A program made the translations under genes and the position numbers. The notes under the pieces were generated by a model. That model was not told the DNA's origin and made no database searches. It saw nothing but the letters and a program-made list of their open reading frames with translations. DNA of 6,883 nt from Clostridia bacterium (GTDB lineage: Bacteria; Bacillota_A; Clostridia; Lachnospirales; Cellulosilyticaceae): positions 1 to 6,883 of the forward strand of contig JARBTY010000167.1 in NCBI GenBank assembly GCA_029239935.1. Reading direction: 5' to 3'. This document shows, in pieces, positions 1 to 5,981 of the stretch (position 1 is the stretch's first letter; each line of letters starts with the position of its first letter).

Positions 1-833
1 GCTATGATGCCCATGATATTTAGCTGACTATAGCCGCTTTTGGCAACCTCTTGTTTGAATTTATGTCTCATCATCTTATTTTCTATAAAAATATTAGAAA
101 TCTGCAGGGCAGCTAGGTTAAAAGTTTTTGTAGGTGCCGTACAGGTAATGGTCATATCTGAAAACTCAGGTTTGAGATTGGCAAAGACGAAGTGTTGATG
201 GCCTGAATAGACAAAATCCGCATGGATTTCATCAGCTACCACAATAACCCCATGTTTGATACAAATATCGCCCATGCGGATCAGCTCATCCTTTGCCCAT
301 ACACGTCCTACAGGATTATGGGGACTACACAAAATAAACATCTTCACTTGGTTCTCAACGATTTGGCGTTCAAAATCTTCAAAGTCTATAAGATACCTAT
401 CTTCAGAGTAAACAAGCTGATTGATGACCAGCTTACGTTCGTTGATTAAAACAGACTCAGAAAATGGGTAGTAAACTGGCTGTTGAATAAGCACTGCATC
501 GCCTTTCGCAGTTAAAGCTCGGATGGCAGTGCAAAGAGCATAAACAACACTTGGTGTCTTTACCAGCCAAGAGGGCTCCACCTTCCAGTCAAAAGAGTTT
601 AAAAACCAATGTTGTAATACTTCAACATAGTCCTGGCTATTTTCAGAATAACCAAAAATCCCGTGCGCGCTTTTAGCTGTAAGGGCCTCAATGACGGCAG
701 GCGGAGTTCTAAAGTCCATATCTGCAACCCACAGAGGTAAGATACCTTCAGGTTTTCCACGGCGTACAGCAAAATCATATTTAATGGAATCGGTATTTTT
801 GCGGTCTATTATTTCATCAAAATTGTAAGACAA
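1..833 (-). CDS. patB: MalY/PatB-type PLP-dependent C-S lyase (cystathionine beta-lyase), C-terminus beyond the window
   Basis: Reading the minus strand from TTG at 833 gives 277 uninterrupted codons up to the window edge, so roughly the last 110-120 residues of a family usually near 390 are missing. It is a fold-type I PLP enzyme that would cleave cystathionine (or cysteine and related thioethers) to homocysteine, pyruvate and ammonia in the cytosol. The N-terminus has the family pattern NFDEIIDRKNTDSIKYD, then LPLWVADMDF near residues 35-45 and a GYSE stretch. SPHNPVGR (near 172-179) and ADEIHADF are typical PLP-pocket motifs. The PLP lysine is K236 in TAPTKTFNLAAL, matching the position known for MalY and PatB. 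There is no ATG near the start; the TTG is chosen because AAAGGAGG lies exactly 8 bases upstream. It is the second gene of an operon, 3 bases after the stop of the transsulfuration enzyme, which favours the beta-lyase step of methionine synthesis. The same family also contains aminotransferases and MalY, the maltose-regulator modulator, so the exact substrate is inferred. Confidence 0.9.
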   Translation of the reverse strand, partial: MSYNFDEIIDRKNTDSIKYDFAVRRGKPEGILPLWVADMDFRTPPAVIEALTAKSAHGIFGYSENSQDYVEVLQHWFLNSFDWKVEPSWLVKTPSVVYALCTAIRALTAKGDAVLIQQPVYYPFSESVLINERKLVINQLVYSEDRYLIDFEDFERQIVENQVKMFILCSPHNPVGRVWAKDELIRMGDICIKHGVIVVADEIHADFVYSGHQHFVFANLKPEFSDMTITCTAPTKTFNLAALQISNIFIENKMMRHKFKQEVAKSGYSQLNIMGII

Positions 834-836
834 GTA

Positions 837-1976
837 CTATTCCTCCTTTAATGCAAGCTTAAGATCCTCAATGAGATCCTGGATATTTTCAAGGCCAACT
901 GACAGACGAAGCAGACATTCATTGATACCTTTGGCATCCCGTTCCTCTTTTGGCACATCGGCGTGAGTCTGAAGCATAGGGTAGGTAATCAGCGTTTCCA
1001 CGCCGCCGAGGCTTTCGGCATACTGTATGAGAGAAACTGACTCTAATAAATGTTTGGCAGTTTGTTCAGAGTCCACTTCAAATGAAATCATAGCACCAAA
1101 ACCAGTGGCTTGAGTTTTGGAAATTTCATAGTCAGGATGAGAAGGAAGTCCGACATAGTGGACAGCTTTGATTTTTTCTTGCAGGCAGAGCCACTGGGCA
1201 AGCTGAGCGGCATTATCTTGCTGCTTGTCCATACGTACAGCAAGGGTCTTAATACCACGGATCAGGAGCCAGCTGTCAAAAGGTGAAAGACATGCACCGG
1301 TTGTCTTGTAAATAAACTTTAGACGTTCCGAAAGCTCCGGGTCAGAAACAACCACAAATCCAGCAAGGGTATCATTATGACCACATAGGTATTTTGTTCC
1401 GCTATGAATAATGATATCAGCACCAAGTTTAATAGGCTGCTGGAAGTATGGGGTTAAGAAGGTATTATCTACAATAAGCAGGATATCACGCTCTTTTACA
1501 AGAAGGGAAACAGCGGCAATATCTGTAACTTGCATCATAGGATTACTTGGGGTTTCAATAAACACGGCTTTGGTTCGAGGCGTGATATGAGAGGCAATCA
1601 GGGAAATATCTGAAGTGTTAACAAAATCAAAGGTGATGCCGTTTTTCATGGATATGTTGTAAAACAGTCTAAGAGAGCCACCATAGAGGTCATCAGAAGC
1701 AATGATGTGGTCACCAGGAGAGAAAAGCTCCAAAACAGCAGAAACAGCAGCCATACCCGTTGAAAAAGCAATGGCATCAAGACCCCCTTCAAGTTTTGCA
1801 ACAGTTTTTTCAAGATGCTCTCTAGTGGGGTTTTGAAGCCGTGAATAGTCATAACCTGTACTCTCGCCAACAGCAGGGTGGGCAAAAGTTGCAGATTGAA
1901 AAATTGGAACGCTTATGGCACCGGTACGGTCGTATTTATCATCATTTCCATGTATGCAAAGAGTACTAAAATCCAT
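837..1976 (-). CDS. Cys/Met-metabolism PLP enzyme, cystathionine gamma-synthase-like (MetB/MetI group)
   Basis: A complete 379-residue protein, the usual size for this fold-type I transsulfuration family. It would join an activated homoserine ester with cysteine to give cystathionine (or with sulfide to give homocysteine). Numbered from the chosen start, the motifs are: YDYSRLQNPT (about 43-52) with the Tyr and Arg that contact PLP phosphate; AFSTGMAA near 70-77; DLYGGS near 96-101; IVDNTF with the Asp that pairs with the pyridine nitrogen (about D170); HSGTKYL with the PLP lysine K195; SLGGVETLITYP near 322-333; and LRLSVGLE, whose Arg binds the substrate carboxylate. SLGGVE resembles gamma-synthases and gamma-lyases more than E. 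coli MetC, and the ITYP-QTHAD stretch recalls Bacillus MetI, but gamma-synthase, O-acetylhomoserine thiolyase, beta-lyase and gamma-lyase cannot be separated by eye. An ATG 15 bases further upstream (1991) is in frame but has no ribosome binding site; the ATG at 1976 has GGGAG 8 bases before it. The partner beta-lyase gene follows in the same operon. Confidence 0.92.
   Translation of the reverse strand: MDFSTLCIHGNDDKYDRTGAISVPIFQSATFAHPAVGESTGYDYSRLQNPTREHLEKTVAKLEGGLDAIAFSTGMAAVSAVLELFSPGDHIIASDDLYGGSLRLFYNISMKNGITFDFVNTSDISLIASHITPRTKAVFIETPSNPMMQVTDIAAVSLLVKERDILLIVDNTFLTPYFQQPIKLGADIIIHSGTKYLCGHNDTLAGFVVVSDPELSERLKFIYKTTGACLSPFDSWLLIRGIKTLAVRMDKQQDNAAQLAQWLCLQEKIKAVHYVGLPSHPDYEISKTQATGFGAMISFEVDSEQTAKHLLESVSLIQYAESLGGVETLITYPMLQTHADVPKEERDAKGINECLLRLSVGLENIQDLIEDLKLALKEE
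842..849 (-). promoter_or_regulatory. Ribosome binding site for the MalY/PatB gene, inside the end of the upstream gene
   Basis: AAAGGAGG on the minus strand is formed by the last codons (Lys-Glu-Glu) of the upstream enzyme, 8 bases before the TTG start at 833. It fixes the non-ATG start. Because ribosomes ending the first gene pass over this site, the two genes are probably translationally coupled (inference). Confidence 0.8.
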
Positions 1977-1984
1977 ATTCATAT

Positions 1985-1989
1985 CTCCC
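1985..1989 (-). promoter_or_regulatory. Ribosome binding site deciding the start of the transsulfuration gene
   Basis: GGGAG on the minus strand lies 8 bases before ATG 1976, only 2 bases before ATG 1982, and overlaps ATG 1991. Only the 1976 start has normal spacing, so the upstream ATGs are probably not used. Confidence 0.6.
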
Positions 1990-2031
1990 ATCTTAGTAAA
2001 AATTAAATCATACTATTATTATATGTATTAA

Positions 2032-2060
2032 ATGATATGAGAAAAAGGGTATCTTGTCAA
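2032..2060 (-). promoter_or_regulatory. Promoter of the sulfur amino-acid operon
   Basis: On the minus strand a perfect TTGACA (2060-2055) is followed after 17 bases by TATCAT (2037-2032), one mismatch from consensus. Transcription would start near 2025, leaving a leader of only about 50 bases. That is too short for a SAM riboswitch or a T-box, which often control such genes in Firmicutes, so control, if any, must act at the promoter or elsewhere. Confidence 0.75.
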
Positions 2061-2068
2061 TTTAAATG

Positions 2069-2098
2069 ATGAAATTAACTTTTAGGGTATGCTATAAT
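2069..2098 (+). promoter_or_regulatory. Promoter of the dCTP deaminase gene, extended -10 type
   Basis: TATAAT at 2093-2098 is preceded by TG one base upstream (an extended -10), with a weak -35 (ATGAAA, 2069-2074) at 18-base spacing. The start point would be near 2105, about 48 bases before the gene. It is back-to-back with the minus-strand promoter at 2032-2060, fewer than 10 bases separating the two -35 elements. Confidence 0.65.
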
Positions 2099-2152
2099 CA
2101 AAACAATATAAAAAGGAATTTGCATTTTATAAAGAGGAAGGAAGTTAAACCA

Positions 2153-2671
2153 ATGATACTTTCAGGAAAAGAAATACTTAAACATGTTGGAAAAGATATA
2201 GTCATTGAGCCATTTAATGAAGCTAAAATAAATCCTAATAGCTACAATCTGTCTTTACACAATGAACTACTCGTTTATGAGAACAATGTATTGGATATGA
2301 AGAAACTCAACTCAACCCAAAAGATTATCATACCAGAAGAAGGCCTACTACTCGAGCCAAACAAATTATATCTAGGTCGAACTAATGAATTCACAAAAAC
2401 GACAAACTTTGTACCTATGCTGGAGGGCAGGTCTTCAACTGGTAGGTTAGGACTGTTTATCCATGTCACAGCAGGCTTTGGGGATGTTGGTTTTGCAGGG
2501 TATTGGACACTGGAAATATTTTGTGTACAACCCCTTATCATTTATCCGAATGTAGATATTTGCCAGATTTATTATCATAGTATAGAAGGGGAATACGAAC
2601 TTTACTATAGCGGGAAGTATCAAAACAACAATGGTATACAAGCGAGTATGATGTATAAAGACTTTGAGTAG
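2153..2671 (+). CDS. dcd: dCTP deaminase (possibly bifunctional dCTP deaminase/dUTPase)
   Basis: A 172-residue cytosolic enzyme of the Dcd/dUTPase superfamily that deaminates dCTP, feeding the dUMP pool for thymidylate synthesis. It starts MILSGKEIL, a typical Dcd opening, and carries NPNSYNLSL near 27-35 (compare PxSYDLRL in the family), EGRSSTGRLG at 91-100 with S94/S95 and R98 in the trimer-interface active site, HVTAGFGDVGF at 104-114, and WTLE with the catalytic Glu E121. The C-terminus (GKYQ then YKDFE) matches the mobile tail that closes over the triphosphate. TAG-x-D is the form seen in bifunctional archaeal and mycobacterial enzymes, whereas E. coli-type monofunctional ones have TAH-x-D; dUTPase activity is therefore possible but inferred. 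The frame is open upstream to an ATG at 2066, but that stretch lies ahead of and across the promoter. The start at 2153 has GAGGAAGG upstream and fits the family length. It is a single-gene unit ending at a terminator. Confidence 0.93.
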   Translation: MILSGKEILKHVGKDIVIEPFNEAKINPNSYNLSLHNELLVYENNVLDMKKLNSTQKIIIPEEGLLLEPNKLYLGRTNEFTKTTNFVPMLEGRSSTGRLGLFIHVTAGFGDVGFAGYWTLEIFCVQPLIIYPNVDICQIYYHSIEGEYELYYSGKYQNNNGIQASMMYKDFE

Positions 2672-2703
2672 TACGTGTAATATGATATAAAGTGTGAGTA
2701 TAG

Positions 2704-2740
2704 AAGTCTCAAGACAAATAAGTTTTGAGACTTTTTTATT
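2704..2740 (+). terminator. Intrinsic terminator after dcd
   Basis: Perfect 9-bp arms AAGTCTCAA (2704-2712) and TTGAGACTT (2725-2733) with a 12-base loop run into a T tract (2732-2737). It sits about 30 bases after the dcd stop. Confidence 0.88.
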
Positions 2741-2767
2741 GTCTATTTAATCATATTAATATAGAAT
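2739..2767 (+). promoter_or_regulatory. Candidate promoter of the HD-GYP gene
   Basis: TTGTCT (2739-2744) and TAGAAT (2762-2767) are 17 bases apart, with a start point near 2775. The -35 begins at the tail of the dcd terminator, so the two units are tightly packed. A second TAGAAT at 2770-2775 has no convincing -35. Leader length would be about 60 bases, and I see no riboswitch in it. Confidence 0.5.
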
Positions 2768-2837
2768 TATAGAATAGACAGTAATATTATGGAGAATTTT
2801 AGACGATAACTTCTAAGCCTAGTTAGGTGAATAAAAA

Positions 2838-4736
2838 ATGAGTAATTGTTTGTTGCATATGAGAGAAATTATCTTTAGGGGGAATACTGTGAATACTTCG
2901 AAAAAGTTCTATGCTTTTAAGTACAAGTTAAGTATATTGCTATTTACAGTTGTTTTATTAGTTTCAAGTTTTTTAGGTATTTTTCAATATATCATTATGG
3001 GAAACACCCTTAAAGCTAGTTTTGAGCAAAACAAAGAACTTATTAAAGATAGGGTAATTAATATTGTAAGGGATGCAGATTATATTAATCTATTGATTGA
3101 AGAACCTCTTGAAATAGAGGCAAAAGAGCTCTTAAATAAGGTAAAAGAAGCGTATGAGACTAGAGGCACTATCGATTTTAATCTTGAGCCCTTTTTAGAA
3201 GGTAAAGAAGATATTCACTTATATATTATTGATGATAAAAATAAGATTGTATCCTCTACAAACCAAAATGACTTAGGGTTGGATTTTTCGCCATGGATGG
3301 AGTTCACCAAATATTTAGAGGTAGTTCGCAAAAATAAAGTTTTTTCTAGGGCAAGGATGACACTCTCTATTACTGAAGGAGAAATGACAAAGTTTTGTTA
3401 TATGCCTTCATCAGATGGGAAATATATTTTTGAGACAGGAGAAGTTATCAAGCAGAAAGATTTGCTAACGAAAGGTATTGGATTCGATAATTTTGAAGAG
3501 AGGGTTATGATAGATAGCCTATTTGTGGATAGTATTATTCTCTTTGACTATAAAGGGACAGCTTATAAGAGAGATGAAGCGGGTAAAAATATTGAGATTG
3601 ATGAGGAGCACAGACAGTATTTTGATAAGGCTATTCAAACAATGGAAACGGTTGAAGTAACAGGCAGATATGGTGGGAAAAAGGTTTATTATCAGTATGT
3701 ACCTTATCAAATCATAGGGGCCCAAGGTGCTCACGAGAGAAATGTGATTGAGATTATTTATAATGATACTATTCTTTCAGAGAATTTAAATGAAAATATA
3801 AAAATGATACTGATTGTAGTCAGTATTGGAGCAGTGCTGGCAGCTTCTTTTGGATTTTATCAAGCACGGATTATTACAAAACCTATAGAGGCGATTACAG
3901 AGGGTGTTAAACAAGTTTCTGAAGGTCAGTTTAATATTAAGGTGAAGGTTGATACAAATGATGAGTTTTCATTGCTAGCAGAGCAGTTTAGTAAAATGAC
4001 AAAAGATATAGAAATGTTTATTGAGGAGAGATATAAAACTCAAGAAGCACTGGAAAAAAAGAATAGAGAGATTGTTGAGCAAAAAGAAGAGATTGAAGCT
4101 CTTTATGAAGAAACAACTTCAATGAATGATGAATTAGAGATTTTATTAAAAAGAAATAGAAGCAGTTACTTTGAAACGGTCAGAGCATTGGCAAATGCAG
4201 TAGAGGAAAAAGATGCTTATACCGGTGGACACTGTGAAAGAGTTATGCAGTACTCTATGCTTATAGCAGAAGCTATGGGATTAAGTGAAGGGGAAAAGGA
4301 AGACTTAAAGTTTGGAAGTATTTTGCATGATATTGGGAAAATAGGAATACCAGAAAATATCCTTAATAAGAGTGGGGCATTATCTTGTCAGGAATATAAT
4401 TTAATTGAAAAACACCCAGAGATTGGTAACCGCATTTTAAAGGGTTTAAATTTCTTAGAAAATTGCAGAAGGATTGTATTCGAACATCATGAGAGGGTGG
4501 ACGGCAAGGGATATCCTAGGGGGTTAGAGGGCAATCAAATTTATCTGTTGGCAAAAATCGTATGTATAGCAGATGCTTTTGATGCCATGACGAGCATCAG
4601 GCCGTACAGACAAAAAGCGATGTCCAAAGCAGAAGCCATTCAAGAACTTATCCGCCATAAGAGCCAGCAATTTGATGAAAACATAGTAGATATTTTTGTA
4701 AAACAGCTCATGGAAAATGAAATAAGACAGTTATAG
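2838..4736 (+). CDS. Membrane-anchored HAMP/HD-GYP protein, predicted c-di-GMP phosphodiesterase
   Basis: A 632-residue sensor-effector. Domains in order: a short cytoplasmic N-terminus; membrane segment about 31-54; an extracytoplasmic region of about 265 residues (55-320) with two stretches that look Cache-like (YIIDDKNKIVSS at 129-140 and SIILFDYKGTAYKR at 232-245); membrane segment about 322-342; HAMP about 343-395 with the conserved Pro in ITKPI and a DEFSLLAEQF end; a charged coiled coil about 396-440; and HD-GYP 441-632. The HD-GYP core is intact: H465 in GGHCERV, H497-D498 and K501 in HDIGKIGIP, H526, H550-H551 with DGKGYP (554-560), and D579 in ADAFDAMTS. The family hydrolyses c-di-GMP to pGpG or GMP, so signals outside the cell would lower c-di-GMP. 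There is no receiver or GGDEF domain. The ATG at 2838 has AGGTGA upstream; a GTG at 2889 (615 residues) with AGGGGG 6 bases upstream is an equally good start. The gene is monocistronic, with a terminator on each side. Confidence 0.93.
   Translation: MSNCLLHMREIIFRGNTVNTSKKFYAFKYKLSILLFTVVLLVSSFLGIFQYIIMGNTLKASFEQNKELIKDRVINIVRDADYINLLIEEPLEIEAKELLNKVKEAYETRGTIDFNLEPFLEGKEDIHLYIIDDKNKIVSSTNQNDLGLDFSPWMEFTKYLEVVRKNKVFSRARMTLSITEGEMTKFCYMPSSDGKYIFETGEVIKQKDLLTKGIGFDNFEERVMIDSLFVDSIILFDYKGTAYKRDEAGKNIEIDEEHRQYFDKAIQTMETVEVTGRYGGKKVYYQYVPYQIIGAQGAHERNVIEIIYNDTILSENLNENIKMILIVVSIGAVLAASFGFYQARIITKPIEAITEGVKQVSEGQFNIKVKVDTNDEFSLLAEQFSKMTKDIEMFIEERYKTQEALEKKNREIVEQKEEIEALYEETTSMNDELEILLKRNRSSYFETVRALANAVEEKDAYTGGHCERVMQYSMLIAEAMGLSEGEKEDLKFGSILHDIGKIGIPENILNKSGALSCQEYNLIEKHPEIGNRILKGLNFLENCRRIVFEHHERVDGKGYPRGLEGNQIYLLAKIVCIADAFDAMTSIRPYRQKAMSKAEAIQELIRHKSQQFDENIVDIFVKQLMENEIRQL
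2877..2891 (+). promoter_or_regulatory. Alternative ribosome binding site and GTG start for the HD-GYP gene
   Basis: AGGGGG (2877-2882) lies 6 bases before an in-frame GTG (2889-2891). Starting here would give MNTSKKFYAFKYK directly before the first membrane segment, a common layout for such sensors. The competing ATG at 2838 has AGGTGA 7 bases upstream. The sequence alone does not settle which is used. Confidence 0.45.
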
Positions 4737-4755
4737 AAGTAACATCGGAATATGC

Positions 4756-4801
4756 AAGGTATCACACGACTTATTTTTAGGAGTTGTGTGATACCTTTTT
4801 A
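4756..4801 (+). terminator. Strong intrinsic terminator after the HD-GYP gene
   Basis: A 16-bp stem pairs AAGGTATCACACGACT (4756-4771) with AGTTGTGTGATACCTT (4782-4797), with a single G-U wobble and a 10-base loop, followed by a T-rich tail. It begins 20 bases after the stop and isolates the HD-GYP gene from rubrerythrin. Confidence 0.93.
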
Positions 4802-4820
4802 TTTTTCATATAGAAAGATA

Positions 4821-4849
4821 TTGACAAATGGAAGTATTGGATATAAAAT
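4821..4849 (+). promoter_or_regulatory. Rubrerythrin promoter
   Basis: A perfect TTGACA (4821-4826) and TAAAAT (4844-4849, one mismatch) are 17 bases apart. The start point is predicted near 4856, inside the palindrome at 4855-4871. This near-consensus promoter suggests high expression when not repressed. Confidence 0.8.
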
Positions 4850-4854
4850 ATTAA

Positions 4855-4871
4855 TTAATAATAATTATTAA
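4855..4871 (+). promoter_or_regulatory. Perfect 17-bp palindrome, candidate PerR/Fur-family operator
   Basis: TTAATAATAATTATTAA is an exact 8-1-8 inverted repeat placed just downstream of the -10 and over the predicted start point. Against the Bacillus PerR box (TTATAATnATTATAA) and the Fur 7-1-7 box (TGATAATnATTATCA), each half-site differs at one position. Binding here would block initiation. Control of rubrerythrin by peroxide-sensing PerR is known in clostridia, so PerR is the more likely regulator, but Fur or Zur cannot be excluded and the region is AT-rich. Confidence 0.55.
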
Positions 4872-4886
4872 CAAATAAAAAATATT

Positions 4887-4892
4887 AGGAGG
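4887..4892 (+). promoter_or_regulatory. Ribosome binding site deciding the rubrerythrin start
   Basis: A perfect AGGAGG ends directly against an ATG at 4893 (no spacer) and lies 6 bases before a second in-frame ATG at 4899. Only the second has workable spacing, so the protein starts MKELKGT. Confidence 0.8.
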
Positions 4893-4898
4893 ATGAAA

Positions 4899-5438
4899 AT
4901 GAAAGAATTAAAAGGAACACGGACAGAAGCGAATCTAATGAGTGCATTTGCAGGGGAATCACAGGCAAGAAATAAGTATACATATTACGCTTCAAAAGCA
5001 AAAAAAGAGGGATATGAACAAATAGCCAAGCTCTTTACGGAAACTGCAAACAATGAAAAGGAACATGCAAAGATCTGGTTTAAACTCTTACACGATGGTA
5101 TTGCAGATACAGCTGCAAATTTAGAGGATGCGGCCAATGGGGAAAATTACGAATGGACAGATATGTATGCAGGCTTTGCCAAAGAGGCGAAGGAAGAGGG
5201 CTTCAATCATATTGCTTATCTTTTTGAGGAAGTTGGAAAGATAGAAAAAGAACATGAGGAAAGATATCGCAAACTTTTAGCCAATGTTAAAGGAGATATT
5301 GTGTTCTCAAGAGAAGGAGATACTATTTGGCAATGTGCAAACTGTGGGCATATCCATGTGGGTAAAAAAGCGCTGGAACTCTGTCCAGTATGCAATCATC
5401 CAAAAGCTTATTTTGAAATTAAAGCTGAAAATTATTAA
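4899..5438 (+). CDS. rbr: Rubrerythrin
   Basis: A 179-residue cytosolic non-haem iron protein that reduces hydrogen peroxide to water with electrons passed from NAD(P)H via rubredoxin or similar carriers, a main oxidative-stress defence in strict anaerobes. The N-terminal four-helix ferritin-like domain holds the di-iron site: E20 in [12 protein letters not shown]53 and H56 in NEKEH, candidate ligands E96 and E99 in FAKEAKEEG, and E116 and H119 in IEKEH. The C-terminal rubredoxin-like domain has two CxxC knuckles, C146/C149 in WQCANCG and C162/C165 in LCPVC, for an Fe-Cys4 centre. The order (ferritin-like, then rubredoxin) is that of classical rubrerythrin, not reverse rubrerythrin, and the length is typical. 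It is a single-gene unit with its own promoter and a PerR/Fur-like palindrome over the start point. Confidence 0.96.
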   Translation: MKELKGTRTEANLMSAFAGESQARNKYTYYASKAKKEGYEQIAKLFTETANNEKEHAKIWFKLLHDGIADTAANLEDAANGENYEWTDMYAGFAKEAKEEGFNHIAYLFEEVGKIEKEHEERYRKLLANVKGDIVFSREGDTIWQCANCGHIHVGKKALELCPVCNHPKAYFEIKAENY

Positions 5439-5481
5439 AATAGATGCCAATCACAATCTAATACAATGATAATACTGCTGC

Positions 5482-5519
5482 GGCCCAACATAAAAAGAGG
5501 TAATTATTTGTGTTGGGCT
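5482..5519. other. Hairpin in the gap after rubrerythrin, without a T tract
   Basis: Arms GCCCAACA (5483-5490) and TGTTGGGC (5511-5518) pair perfectly, and TAAA/TTTG inside extends the stem to about 12 bp. Neither strand has a T run after it, so it is not a standard intrinsic terminator; it may protect the 3' end of the rubrerythrin message. The rest of 5439-5629 contains no convincing gene. A TATAAT at 5590-5595 lacks a -35, and GAGGAG at 5599-5604 precedes no start codon with an open frame. Confidence 0.5.
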
Positions 5520-5629
5520 ATTACTATGTAAGAACTCATAAAGATAATAATAAACCAAGAGAGTACAAATAAAATCAAATAGTCTAATCTATAATACAGA
5601 GGAGTAAAGATTTAAGATAATCAGATATA

Positions 5630-5668
5630 AAAAAGGATATGGGATGCGGGGCATCCTATATCCTTTTT
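5630..5668. terminator. Bidirectional intrinsic terminator
   Basis: An 18-bp stem pairs 5630-5647 with 5651-5668 (one G-U wobble) around a GGG loop. It has AAAAA on the left and TTTTT on the right, so each strand ends in a T run. It lies 10 bases after the stop of the minus-strand winged-helix gene and also stops any read-through from rubrerythrin. Confidence 0.9.
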
Positions 5669-5677
5669 AGAGCGAGC

Positions 5678-5860
5678 TTATTGTGCAGGTTCCCATTTGC
5701 AGCGTACAGGAGAAACAATAGCATTTTCTTTTTTCAACTCTTTAAAAGCATTGTCGATCTCTTTGCGGTCGAGGCCAGAAAGCTTTTCAACTTCACCAGC
5801 ACTTAATGGTTTACCTGCGTTTTTCATAACTTCTAGTACATTTTCTTTAACACCCATCAT
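5678..5860 (-). CDS. Small winged-helix-like protein, putative transcriptional regulator
   Basis: A 60-residue protein beginning MMGVKENVLEVM. Its pattern is that of a minimal winged helix: helix 1 about 4-14, GKPLSAGEVEKLSG as helix 2 with its turn (16-29), DRKEIDNAFKELKKEN as the recognition-like helix (31-46), and a short wing AIVSPVRCKWEPAQ with one Cys (C54). Similar small proteins occur widely in anaerobes, usually annotated only as a MarR- or ArsR-like transcriptional regulator; the DNA target is unknown and a non-DNA role is possible. The frame is open upstream to 5974, but that would cross its own promoter. ATG 5860 and the adjacent ATG 5857 lie 5 and 8 bases after a strong GGAGG (5870-5866), so the protein has 60 or 59 residues. 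No operon partner exists; it is divergent from the membrane protein at 6168. Confidence 0.8.
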   Translation of the reverse strand: MMGVKENVLEVMKNAGKPLSAGEVEKLSGLDRKEIDNAFKELKKENAIVSPVRCKWEPAQ

Positions 5861-5920
5861 GAGTACCTCCTTTAATATGGTAAGAAAGAGATTGTAAAAT
5901 TTGATTGTTCTGCTGTTTTG

Positions 5921-5949
5921 ATTATAACATTGCCACAAAATGGGCGCAA
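5921..5949 (-). promoter_or_regulatory. Promoter of the winged-helix gene
   Basis: On the minus strand TATAAT (5926-5921) has TG one base upstream, giving an extended -10, and TTGCGC (5949-5944) as a weak -35 at 17-base spacing. Start point near 5914, leader about 54 bases. Its position rules out the longer reading frame that begins at 5974. Confidence 0.7.
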
Positions 5950-5967
5950 TATGCAAATGATTATTAT

Positions 5968-5981
5968 AAAACAATTGTTTT
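5968..5981. promoter_or_regulatory. Perfect 14-bp palindrome between divergent promoters, possible operator
   Basis: AAAACAATTGTTTT is an exact inverted repeat. Its centre (about 5974.5) lies almost midway between the two predicted start points (about 5914 and 6039), in the 307-base gene-free stretch 5861-6167. It could bind a dimeric regulator acting on both genes, conceivably the winged-helix product itself, but AT-rich palindromes of this size also arise by chance. Confidence 0.35.

Noticed and set aside
222..449. 75-codon plus-strand open frame
   Set aside because: It lies antisense inside the MalY/PatB gene, whose minus-strand frame is fully conserved in motif. There is no family pattern and no ribosome binding site.
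1646..1885. 79-codon minus-strand open frame
   Set aside because: It is an out-of-frame shadow within the transsulfuration enzyme.
2066..2152. N-terminal extension of dcd from an ATG at 2066
   Set aside because: It overlaps the predicted -35 and -10 and so would not be transcribed. The family starts at MILSGKEIL, where a proper ribosome binding site is found.
5590..5629. Possible promoter (TATAAT) and GAGGAG site for a tiny gene
   Set aside because: There is no -35 at suitable spacing, no start codon after the GAGGAG, and the bidirectional terminator begins 35 bases later.
5697..5897. 66-codon plus-strand open frame
   Set aside because: It is antisense to the winged-helix gene. Its apparent repetitive Ser/Thr content is what complementing Lys/Glu-rich helices produces.
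5861..5974. 38-residue N-terminal extension of the winged-helix protein
   Set aside because: It runs through the gene's own promoter and has no ribosome binding site, while a strong GGAGG precedes the ATG at 5860.
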